A stretch of DNA of 64,000 nt from Anastrepha obliqua (lineage: Eukaryota; Arthropoda; Insecta; Diptera; Tephritidae). Made by a program: the position numbers and the translations under genes. The number at the start of each line of letters is the position of its first letter. The stretch's first letter is position 1. This document shows, one piece after another, positions 56,509 to 64,000 of this stretch. The notes below the pieces were generated by a model. That model searched no databases. It was not told the DNA's origin and saw nothing but the letters and a program-made list of their open reading frames with translations. Location of the stretch: contig NC_072895.1 in assembly GCF_027943255.1 (NCBI RefSeq), positions 35,934,001 to 35,998,000 on the forward strand. Reading direction: 5' to 3'.

Positions 56509-56812
56509 CGGCGGCCGTCGTAGCCGAAAGCGTAGGTGCGTGACTACCATTCGAAGGACGTAGGCTCGAAACTCAGTCAAACACCAAAATGAAGAAACAG
56601 TTTTTTCTAATGGCGGTCGCCCCTCGGCAGGCAATGGCAAACCTCCTCTGCCATGAAAAAGCTTCTAATAAAATCATTTGCCGTTCGGAGTCGGCTTGAA
56701 ACTGTAGGTCCCTCCATTTGTGGAACAACATGAAGACGCACACCACAAATAGGAGGAGGAGCTCGGCCTAACATCTAAAAATGGTGTAAGCACCAATTAT
56801 GGTATATATATG
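56509..56812 (+). mobile_element. tRNA-derived SINE with imperfect 12-bp TSD
   Basis: Full-length plus-orientation copy. Head CGGCGGCCGTCG; box A-like TAGCCGAAAGCG (56521); box B-like AGGCTCGAAACTC (decayed). The body includes GGTCGCCCCTCGGCAGGCAA, ATTTGCCGTTCGGAGTCGGC, AACTGTAGGTCCCTCCATTT and AGGAGGAGGAGCTCGGCC. The tail is TATATATATG. The flanks TAGTTTTATTTA (56497-56508) and TAGGTTTATTTA (56813-56824) differ at one base, so this insertion is older than the copies at 16.3 and 34.7 kb. Confidence 0.85.
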
Positions 56813-56867
56813 TAGGTTTATTTAATCATGTAAAATATTAATATAAAAATTAATATTAAAAAAAATA

Positions 56868-57718
56868 TTGGGTATGGGAATACGTTTCCGTCCTTTCTTA
56901 GCCAAAGTTACGAATTATTCAAACAAATCAACAATAACACAACAACAATAAAGTATGTGAAGTGGAAGCTACAACTTTACTCCATCCTTCAGGCAGCGTA
57001 CAGATCTCTCTGACGAAAAATTCGAGTAGATGCAGTCGATGATCCCACCGGATGCACAACGTAACCTTTGAATCATGAATATTTTTTTCGCTGTCGATGG
57101 ACCTGGTTCACCTGGTTTGCCCCAACATTTTCGACGCTTAAGGTTATCATAATAGATCCATTTTTCATCGCCAGTGACGATGCGATGCGGAAAACCTTTT
57201 CCTTTCTGCCGTTCAAGAAGCAACTCACATGTCACCAAATGTCTCTCGATATCCCTCTCCTTCAATTGATATGGCATCCAGTTACTTGTTTTCTGGACCA
57301 TTCTCTTCGCGTGCAAACGTTTACAGACGGTTGATCTGTCAATACCCAACTCTTTAGACATATCATCAAGTGTTCGGAATGCGTCTTCATCCAATAATTT
57401 TTTCGGTGCCACTTCGCGATCTTTATCACTCACGTCGAAATTACCACTTTGGAAGCGTCGACACCATTCTTTACAAGTTGTATGATCAATATGCGACATA
57501 TTTCAGCTGCACTTTTCTTTAAAGGTAATAATGAAGCATGACTTCCTGCATATGCTGTTTTTTCGGGAGGAACGTAGATATTTTTCACGTCAGATAAAAA
57601 AGGATATTACGCTTCAAATGAATGTCAACTACTGCGATCGAGACCTCAAATATACACCTTCAAATCACCAGTATATCACTAGAACTGACACGAAAATAGT
57701 ATCAGCCGCGACACCCGA
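56868..57718 (-). mobile_element. deleted mariner, approximate borders
   Basis: Ends GGGT (56870) and ACCC (57714), with TA outside, and partial inverted similarity (TTTCCGTCC / GACACGAAAA). It carries the minus-strand transposase fragment described at 56969-57499. The borders are approximate because the TIRs are diverged. Confidence 0.55.
56969..57499 (-). pseudogene. mariner transposase, C-terminal two-thirds lost
   Basis: The open frame (177 codons with stop) starts inside the first HTH: HTTCKEWCRRFQSGNFDVSD, KDREVAPKKLLDEDAFRTLD, then the second HTH DMSKELGIDRSTVCKRLHAK, the linker, and FPHRIVTGDEKWIYYDNLKR (first catalytic Asp in GDEKW). After GKPGEPGPSTAKKIF the frame shifts and runs into residues of the extreme C-terminus (RCLKDGVKL). 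The second and third catalytic Asp are absent. Known: the GDEKWI.YDN.KR wording belongs to the mellifera/cecropia side of mariner. Full proteins are ~345 residues. The start shown is simply the first Met and the true N-terminus is upstream. Confidence 0.8.
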
Positions 57719-57724
57719 TATTAA

Positions 57725-58014
57725 TAAATTCATATTATTATAAATGTAAATATTAAAAAAAATTCTAATTTTCGTTCAAATGGTCACCATTTGCTTTTAC
57801 CCTATGATCAAAAATATCGGAAATGTGTAATTTGGTGGGATTGTAAGACACACATCTTGTCACTAATTATCCGTTTAGAAGCGTTTCATATGAAGCGTTT
57901 GATGTGTCACAGAATTTATGGCAAGACTAAGTATACTTAAATTTTTGCAAAAACTATTGCTTTTTCAAAGCACTAGTTTTGATCGGTTAACGGATTCCCC
58001 AGATATACAAGTAC
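57725..58014. other. spacer, no gene seen
   Basis: Nothing recognised between the mariner and the mini-element at 58015. Confidence 0.4.
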
Positions 58015-58099
58015 ATAGTACTCTCTCATAAGCGGACACCTCCCATAGGCGGACACATTTTTCAATATCTTAGGTGCCCGCGTAAGAGAGAGTACACTG
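58015..58099. mobile_element. 85-bp pogo/Tigger-like MITE
   Basis: The ends CATAGTACTCTCTCATAAGC (left) and the complement of CGTAAGAGAGAGTACACTG (right, reading CAGTGTACTCTCTCTTACGC) are inverted copies bordered by TA. The inner part repeats GCGGACAC twice. CAGT-type ends with TA target duplication are typical of pogo/Tigger. It lies only ~20 bases past the stop and poly(A) signal of the coiled-coil gene. Confidence 0.65.
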
Positions 58100-58119
58100 T
58101 ATATAATGCGCTTTTATAT

Positions 58120-58756
58120 TTATTTCAAAACCAAGTCCTTCTCGAAATCATCAATCAAATCACTTGTCATGCTTTTGACTTCTGATTTCGTTTGCTCCAT
58201 ATATTTACTGTAACGCTCCAAACGTATTAGCATAGATTTTCTCAACTGTTCCATGTAGTTAATACGAGCCCGCTCTCTGAGATTTATCTGCAATAAGGTC
58301 TGAAAATTGCAAACATATTAAGTAACCAATCAATTATCGCTATTTTTACATTTTTTCGAAATACCTCTAGTTGAAGATCTTGGTGCGCGAGTTGTTTTTC
58401 CAAGTGATGTAATCTAAGTTCCTTAAAACGCATGCGTACGGGTAAAGTCCTTTGGAATGGATTCATTTGCTGGATATTCCTGAAGTATAATAGCTGTATG
58501 ATCACATAAATTTCATCGAAAAACTACATTGTTTTAGTACCATTCTTTTCCTTCAAACTGTTTATACTGCTCTTTTAACATTTCCAACTCAGCTATCCGG
58601 TTTGAAATGGAATATTCCTCCCAAAATCGATCTAACGAACTCTGGAGGCTGCGCATCAACTGCTCTCTAATTTCAATGGTTAACTCATCCTGATTTTGAA
58701 CCACATGCTTCTGGCAGTCTCTTAGAACTGCAGCGAACTCATCTATGTGTGAAGGG
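58120..58756 (-). CDS. coiled-coil protein gene, last three exons (partial)
   Basis: Minus strand, join of 58756-58541, 58479-58365 and 58299-58120 (stop TAA at 58122-58120). The introns are 61 and 65 bases with GT-AG borders (donors ATG|GTACTA and GAG|GTATTT; acceptors TTCAG). The exon lengths keep one frame: exon 1 starts with one leftover base and ends two bases into a Trp codon completed by the next exon; exon 2 ends between codons. The encoded 170 residues are charged and helical: SHIDEFAAVLRDCQKHVVQN, LMRSLQSSLDRFWEEYSISN, RIAELEMLKEQYKQFEGKEW, FQRTLPVRMRFKELRLHHLE, INLRERARINYMEQLRKSML, and the end DDFEKDLVLK. No enzyme motif is seen. A likely acceptor (GATAG, 58757-58758) precedes exon 1, so more exons lie upstream, displaced by transposons or outside the window. 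AATAAA overlaps the stop codon (58124-58119). I do not recognise the family; axonemal or centrosomal coiled-coil proteins look like this but nothing proves it. Confidence 0.75.
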
Positions 58757-58759
58757 CTA

Positions 58760-59685
58760 TCAAAATTAAGAAAATTATTAATACCACATTATGAATTGAC
58801 TTAAATAGAAATAAAATATAGAGTTGCGACCATTTCAAACGCTTTGGGAGTTATGATTTCTAACAAAGATAATGCTTTGGGTTATTCGAAAAGTCGAACA
58901 GTGACGCATACGCATATATCACGTGGACAAACATTGGTCGATTTTACTGAAAATTAGGGTGTACCTCTATACAGTCTTGTTAAGTACAGAAGTTCTTCTC
59001 TCAGTCAATCTTAATGTCACAGCGTAAAAATTGTTTATACAGTGCGCTCACGAAAAGGTGAACTAATTAAAACCAAGAGTGCTCACATTTGCGAATTGTT
59101 CATGTTTTCGAGTAGTTATATATAATGGAAAACAGTGTTACATATTTTTTATAATTTTGATATGCTGGTTTTACAACAACAACTGGTTTTTAGGAGTGAA
59201 GATTTATTTGAAAAACAAAAAATATTTTTATGAACACAAATTATTAAAATTAAAGTATATATTTCATGTGAAGTTTGGCATTTTATTAATAATAACTCGT
59301 ATTTGAATTAGTTAGAGAAAAAATTCAGTAATTTTTTCCGCTGTTTTTTTTTTTCTTTTCTACTAATGGAAACACGCTTTTTCCCTTAAGCGCCGAAGTA
59401 CATTTATGTTAATTTGTTTAACATCTTCATGTCCAGCCCATTCCATTGCTTTATTAAAAATGTCTTATTCCTATTGCAAGAGCTTCAATGATAGAGTCAT
59501 CGCTAGTTAAAACATCTACATAGCGATCTTCATTCCAATCTTGAACAGTTGATAGTGTGCACTGAATCTACAAACAAATATAAATATTTTCGACAAAGAG
59601 TAAATTGATTTTTGAGTGCAAGTTTTTAGCCTTCTGAAGCTGAAAAAAATACTTTTTAACAGGTTTTGAACGTAATATGAAATAA
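58760..59685. other. probable intron of the coiled-coil gene; nothing else recognised
   Basis: Upstream of the first visible exon on the minus strand. CAGTGCGCTCACGAAAAGG at 59040-59058 may be a left terminal repeat of the Tc1-like relic that follows. No exon found. Confidence 0.35.
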
Positions 59686-59689
59686 TAAG

Positions 59690-60345
59690 AAAAAAAGTCA
59701 AAAAAACAGTTAGTGAAGAGATTAGTAAAGAAGTCCATCTGCAAACAGTTCGCAGGGATTTGAATAAAAGTGCCTGGTGAAGCTCGAGAATGGCGCGAAG
59801 GAAACCACTCATCAGCACAGTCAAAAAAAAAAAACAAAAAACGCTGGAGTTCGCATAGAAATATAAAAATAAGCCATTTGATTTCTGAAAAAAAAACAAT
59901 ACATTGAGTACAGGAAAACTTGGTGGTGGGGGTGTAATAGTGTTAGTATTTATTGATAATACCATCAAGAAATTACTTTACCATAGTATTTTAAAAGAAA
60001 ACTTGCATGAAAGTGCGAGAAAACTGTGTTGGTAATAACTTTTATTTTCAACAAGATAATAATCCCAATCATATTGCCCACGATGTGTGTATGTGGATCA
60101 TATATCACATGCCTCACATTCTTCGAATCGCATCGAACATTTGTGGGGGTGAACAGGGTAGGCGTGTCGTTAAAATCAACATAACAGGTAAAACCCAACT
60201 AAAGGAACAACGGAAATGGCGAAATTTGGGTCCAAATGTGATAAAAAAATTAGTTAACTCCATCCTAAATAGACTTATTGAAGTTAACAAGCAAAAAGGG
60301 GTGCCTGCTATATATAATATTACAATTTTATTGAACTGAATATTT
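59690..60345 (+). pseudogene. Tc1-like transposase pseudogene
   Basis: In shifted frames the plus strand shows TVSEEISKEVHLQTVRRDLN (second HTH), MARRKPLISTVKKKKQKTLE, a large internal loss including the first catalytic Asp, then NLHESARKLC, GNNFYFQQDNNPNHIAHDVC (second Asp), MWIIYHMPHIL and SNRIEHLWG (the Glu in IEHLW, in another frame), and finally KTQLKEQRKWRNLGPNVIKK and LVNSILNRLIEVNKQKG. The order matches Tc1 C-termini closely, and the wording near the end resembles but is not identical to the intact Tc1 at 62219-63881, so it is a different family. Non-functional. Confidence 0.7.
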
Positions 60346-60639
60346 TATTTGCGTAATTGAAATTGTGAATAATTTGGTCCTTTAAAAATATTAAGCATTC
60401 TGATTTTTATTAATTTTTTATTCGAGGAGTCAGTTTTTGTTAAGTTTACGTTTAAATATACAATAAATATAAGGGGTTTTCTCAGAATAACATTATCAGT
60501 TATATTCATTTCTTCTCAAGATACAGCTTAGCTTGTTGAATGAGTTTTGGTAATTAGTTGTTGTGTGAATAATTTTGTCCGCTCATGTATGCTATGTGTA
60601 GGTATTTTTTTCTCAACAACAAAAAATGGCTTAATTTTA
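60346..60639. other. spacer, no gene
   Basis: Probably the 3' flank of the Tc1-like relic: GTCCGCTCATGTATG near 60578 could be its right end. No coding. Confidence 0.3.
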
Positions 60640-61810
60640 TAGCCGACCCCGGAGCACCTGAAGATCTGCAACTTCACCTCTAGTGTGAGTAAGCTCTGGT
60701 GCCCCAAAATGTCTCTATCAAACCCGAAGAGGCACGACACTTTTGATTCTTGTACTTCGTCGGGCCAGAAGAAATGCGCGACCTTCTTTAGCAGGCAATT
60801 TATTTTGCATCTCCCGGTCGATAGATCCGAGCGTCGTGCCACCTGACGTCTCCACAAACAGACATACTATGCTCCGCTTGCCATCAATAAGGCGAAAGCT
60901 TCAAAAGCCATTGGCCCGACGAACTTAAGGGGGGACCCTCATTTATCGGGTCAAAAAAATCGATTTTTTGGAAATAATTTTAATCTATTCTACAACTATT
61001 TAAGAATATACTTTCAAAATTTCAAGTCGATATCTGTATTTTTGAAGGAGTGACAAAATTTTTAACAGGACGCGACGGGTGGCCTGATCGCCTGTATCCA
61101 AAACTTTAAACGCGTTTTTCTCGAAACATCATTTTTCGATTTTGTGTACACAATTGAGAACGCTGTATTGAACCAATCAGGCTTTACAATAGCTCATTTT
61201 AAAGATAATTAAATTGTTTTCAATGTGACATTAAGTGTTTTTTTAAAAAAAAAGATTTTCATATTTTTTTGTAATTTTAAAGTCAATTTTTATGCATGAA
61301 AAATCACTTTTAACATAAAACTGGGTAAAAAATATCAATTTCGACATTTTTTTTAAATCAAAATGTCACATCGAAGGTATTATCCTAAAGTTTTAAAAAA
61401 AATTTGGTTTTTTTATTTCAGAAAAAAATTCAGAGCGCTAGAATGTACACAGATAGAATGAGGTGCCATGGACGAGGTGTATATTTCCATACTTAAAATG
61501 TTTTTTTTCTTCTCCGAAAATTTTTGTAGACAGTCAAGACATTTATTAAAGTACTTTAAATTACTTTGAATTACAAAACGTTTGAAGTTATTTTACCTGA
61601 GAAAAAAATTCCCAAAAATGATGCATTTTCGACCGTCTAAATGAGGGTCCCCCCTTAACATGCTGCTGCTGAAAAATCTGGGTCCATTGGGAGTAGGTTA
61701 TCTCTAAAGGGTCCTCAAACTGTCCTCTTTCATACTACCCAAGCTTTCATAATTCCTGTCAAGTGGACAGTGGACAGTGCAATATCGTCTCATCAAACAA
61801 TACATCGACT
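60640..61810 (+). pseudogene. jockey-like LINE fragment split by piggyBac-like element
   Basis: Part 1 (60640-60928) reads KLWCPKMSLSNPKRHDTFDS, then KKCATFFSRQFILHLPVDRS, LAINKAKASKAIGPDELN. Part 2 (61655-61810) continues directly with MLLLKNLGPLGVGYL and degraded residues. The SKA.GPD..SMLMLKHLGP box just before RT motif 1 is typical of jockey-type LINEs. The two parts join in frame once the 726-bp insert and one TTAA are removed (LN | MLLL). Only the segment before the RT palm survives. Confidence 0.75.
60929..61654. mobile_element. piggyBac-like non-autonomous element P2 (726 bp)
   Basis: Perfect 17-bp terminal inverted repeats GGGGGGACCCTCATTTA sit at 60929-60945 and inverted at 61638-61654. 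TTAA flanks them at 60925-60928 and 61655-61658. The interior is AT-rich and has no open frame encoding a transposase. The insertion interrupts a jockey-type reading frame. TTAA specificity with G/C-rich ends is the piggyBac pattern. The ends differ from P1 (CCAGTTAAC), so this is a second family. Confidence 0.85.
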
Positions 61811-61839
61811 TCATAGACATTACCTTAGGCAAAGCAGTC

Positions 61840-62216
61840 CAGCAATATTATCATCGTGGCAACCGGGATTTTTGGATATGGCATTTCCGAACGCTTCATA
61901 TTAAGGTTATAGTTTTTTAAGGATAACGCTATTACGTGGTTCGTTCTGACAAGAAATTTCAGTCCCAACTTTGTGGTCGTTACCGCATCGTCCTTTTTCT
62001 TGAAAGATATTGAGGATAATGTTGTTTCCAAATTGTTTTAAATAGATTAAAAAAACTTTTTTTGGCAGAGATATTAAGCGTAATAGAATTTTAAACTCCC
62101 TCGGTTCTCTAAGTGAACGCGCTGTAGGAAGGATGAGAACAGAGAATTTATGCGGACTAAGTGCATACACACGCTCGATTCTATTAATGGCAAATTTGTG
62201 ATGACGTCTCCAAATA
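61840..62216 (-). pseudogene. CR1/jockey-like LINE C-terminal fragment
   Basis: The minus strand from 62216 reads YIWRRHHKFAINRIERV, then LSPHKFSVLILPTARSLREP and REFKILLRLISLPKK. The first block corresponds to VFIW.PYHH..INRLERIQK of the 46.3-47.2 kb LINE. The fragment begins exactly at the TA where the Tc1 element is inserted, so the Tc1 probably split this LINE. The remaining upstream part was not recognised beyond 63883. Moderately supported. Confidence 0.45.
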
Positions 62217-62218
62217 TA

Positions 62219-63881
62219 CAGTGGCTCACAGCTTATTTCAACCAGCACCCTGAAAAAAGTTTGTCTTCCTATAAAATCTAAACTAAAAGCGATATCAAAA
62301 AAATTTAAATGCAAGTAGTTAATATAATGTTTCAAAATAAAAAATATGAATTCATTTATTTTTTTAAATGTATTTATTACGTTTTTAGAACTTAAAAACT
62401 AAAAAATCAACCAAAAAGAATGCCACAGCTTATTTCAACCACATACTTTGGCAGCTGAGCAATGATACGTTATTTTACTTTGCAACGGTAGTTTGTTTTT
62501 CTACGCTTTAGTCGCTCTATTCTTAGAATTTTAGAATATATTTCTAATGAATTTTGAGAGTAGATCTTGCACAAAAATTCATTACGCAAAATGGGACCAC
62601 GCACAACCATCGAGCAGCGAGAGCTTGTCCTCAGCCACTATAAATCTGGTCATTCCCGCAGGAAAATTGGGGAGATGGTTGGACTTAGTGATTCCACAGT
62701 CCAAAGCATCATTTACCGATTTGTTCGCGAAAATAGAACCCATGACAAGGGTAGAAGTGCTCCCAACAAAATTTTTAATTCATCAGACGAGCGCTATATT
62801 GTTCGCAAAATCAAGGCAAACCCAAGATTATCGGCTCCAAAAGTGGCCAATGAAGTTGAGGAAGAGCTGGGCAAGTCATGCCACCCAGAAACGATTCGCC
62901 GGGTGCTTCGGGAGCATGACTTCAATGGCAGAGTAGCGCGCAAGAAACCATTTATAAGTGACAAAAATAGGAAGTGTCGCCTGAAGTTTGCCCAGGACAA
63001 TTTGCACAAGGACAATGCCTATTGGAATACAGTGTTATTCTGTGATGAGTCGAAATTTAATATTTTCGGATCAGATGGAGCTTCTTATGTGTGGCGTAAG
63101 CCCAATACTGAACTGCAAGCTAAAAATTTAAAGGCCACAGTAAAGCATGGCGGTGGCAGCGTTATGGTATGGGCCTGTATGTCGGCAGCCGGCGTCGGAA
63201 ACCTCCAATTTATTGAAACGACTATGGATAAAACTGCTTATCTCGAGATATTGAAGGCCAATTTGCTTCAAAGCGCAGAAAAACTTGGTATTGCGGACGT
63301 CTTTAGGTTCTACCAAGATAATGACCCGAAGCATAAGGCGGGCATTGTGCAGACGTGGCTCATCTGGAACTGTCCTCATGTTGTCCATCCACCAGCCCAG
63401 TCACCAGACATGAATGTTATTGAAAATTTGTGGGCCATTTTGGATACAAACATCCGAAAAAGGAAAATTTCGAATAAATCGGACCTTAAAACGGCATTAA
63501 CCGAGGAATGGGAGAAGATAACGCCACAAGTGACCCAAAAGTTGGTCGAATCGATGCCAAAAAGGCTCAAAATGGTAGTTGACCAAAAAGGTGGTCACAC
63601 CAAATATTAATATTTAAAAATTTTTTCATATATTAGTTTAAATAGTGTAATTTTCTAGCTGGTTGAAATAAGCTGTGACCTTCTTTTTGGTTGATTTTTT
63701 AGTTTTTAAGTTCTGAAAATGTTATAAATACATTTAAAAAATAAATGAATTCATATTTTTTATTTTGAAACATTACATTAACTACTTGCATTTAAATTTT
63801 TTCTATATCGCTTTTAGTTTAGATTTTATAGGAAGACAAACTTTTTTCAGGGTGCTGGTTGAAATAAGCTGTGAGCCACTG
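62219..63881 (+). mobile_element. complete Tc1-like transposon with 223-bp IR/DR ends
   Basis: The left repeat is 62219-62441 and the right repeat 63659-63881, near-identical inverted copies of 223 bp. Each contains the core CACAGCTTATTTCAACCA at its outer end and again at its inner end (IR/DR architecture, two potential transposase sites per end). Outer sequence CAGTGGCTCACAGC with TA on both sides (62217-62218, 63882-63883). Total 1663 bp. The two ends differ at only a few positions, implying a recent insertion. It contains a single intact transposase gene. Confidence 0.95.
62591..63610 (+). CDS. Tc1-like transposase, intact
   Basis: 339 residues with no stop or frameshift, the normal length of the family. 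The start at 62591 (MGPRTTIEQREL) is preferred over the upstream in-frame ATG at 62567, because the domain begins here and other Tc1 proteins start similarly. The N-terminus has a paired-like bipartite DNA-binding region: HTH 1 at residues ~7-45 (HSRRKIGEMVGLSDSTVQSI) and HTH 2 at ~65-110 (LSAPKVANEVEEELGKS, ETIRRVLREH). The linker KGRSAP replaces the usual GRPR hook, and basic RVARKKPF and KNRKCRLK could serve as nuclear signals. The DDE domain has D152 (LFCDESKFN), D243 (FYQDNDPKH) and E278 (SPDMNVIENLW), with 34 residues between the last two (DD34E); GGGSVMVWACMS is the glycine-rich box. It cuts and pastes its own element at TA. All key residues are present, so it could be functional. Confidence 0.95.
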   Translation: MGPRTTIEQRELVLSHYKSGHSRRKIGEMVGLSDSTVQSIIYRFVRENRTHDKGRSAPNKIFNSSDERYIVRKIKANPRLSAPKVANEVEEELGKSCHPETIRRVLREHDFNGRVARKKPFISDKNRKCRLKFAQDNLHKDNAYWNTVLFCDESKFNIFGSDGASYVWRKPNTELQAKNLKATVKHGGGSVMVWACMSAAGVGNLQFIETTMDKTAYLEILKANLLQSAEKLGIADVFRFYQDNDPKHKAGIVQTWLIWNCPHVVHPPAQSPDMNVIENLWAILDTNIRKRKISNKSDLKTALTEEWEKITPQVTQKLVESMPKRLKMVVDQKGGHTKY

Positions 63882-63883
63882 TA

Positions 63884-64000
63884 TGCGCGTATTCATGCTT
63901 TGAATGAGCGAGAGATATGCAGCAACTTCAAAGTATAAGAACCTAAGAAATTGGAATTATTTCGACGCAGAAAACCTAGTCGTGTACGATTAAAATATAA
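63884..64000. other. flank of the Tc1 element, nothing recognised
   Basis: 117 bases to the window edge with no feature. Confidence 0.4.

Noticed and set aside
59516..59968. 150-codon minus-strand ORF rich in Phe/Leu
   Set aside because: It is the antisense of A-rich Tc1-like transposase relic and poly(A) runs.
62547..62936. 129-codon ORF overlapping the Tc1 transposase
   Set aside because: A frame shadow of the intact transposase gene.
1..64000. CRISPR arrays, operons, prophage or plasmid features
   Set aside because: None seen; the sequence is clearly eukaryotic with transposon-dominated content.

Overview
This is AT-rich eukaryotic DNA, almost certainly from a fly (Diptera), and the transposon content points to a tephritid fruit fly. 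The reasons are: ~70-bp introns with GT-AG borders in the one readable gene; ubiquitous (TATG/TACA)n runs; many decayed mariner copies including DD41D 'rosa'-type elements (a group first described from Ceratitis); and non-LTR retrotransposons of the RTE, R1, jockey/CR1 and RNase H-bearing I-type groups. No bacterial operons, rRNA, tRNA genes or CRISPR were seen. The species is inferred, not proven.

Nearly all long open frames belong to mobile elements. From left to right: a fossil mariner (3726-5021); an RNase H LINE fragment (9960-10845); a frameshifted DD41D element (12539-13855); two abutting RTE-like LINEs with (GAT)n tails (14050-16109); a palindromic repeat split by a SINE (16126-16900); tandem copies of that repeat (19636-20130); LINE ends at 20-25.6 kb; another DD41D fossil plus two SINEs (26.7-28.4 kb); several internally deleted mariners (33.4, 38.1, 44.4, 56.9 kb); a complete SINE (34692-34983); a ~630-bp foldback (41768-42397); a dense nested LINE zone (45.6-50 kb); Tc1 and maT fossils (50-52.2 kb); RTE and jockey LINEs (53-55.5 kb); a jockey LINE split by a piggyBac-like element (60.6-61.8 kb); and a structurally complete Tc1-like transposon with an intact 339-residue transposase (62219-63881).

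Two pieces of host gene can be supported. One is the three-exon 3' end of a coiled-coil protein on the minus strand (58120-58756), with frame preserved across two short introns. The other is a minus-strand exon encoding a signal peptide (28731-28818) that ends at a phase-1 splice donor. The stretches of lower repeat density around 11.5-12.2, 28.4-30 and 31.3-31.6 kb may hold 5' untranslated exons or promoters.

The most informative structure is the nesting. Target-site duplications or resumed reading frames show SINE into palindromic MITE, piggyBac-like element into deleted mariner, piggyBac-like element into jockey LINE, DD41D-like mini-MITE into jockey LINE, CR1-like LINE into I-type LINE, and two LINEs into one R1 copy. 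Together these give a relative chronology of transposon activity. I found no novel defence, biosynthetic or regulatory system; the best candidates for undescribed biology are the SINE family, the two piggyBac-like non-autonomous families and the foldback.
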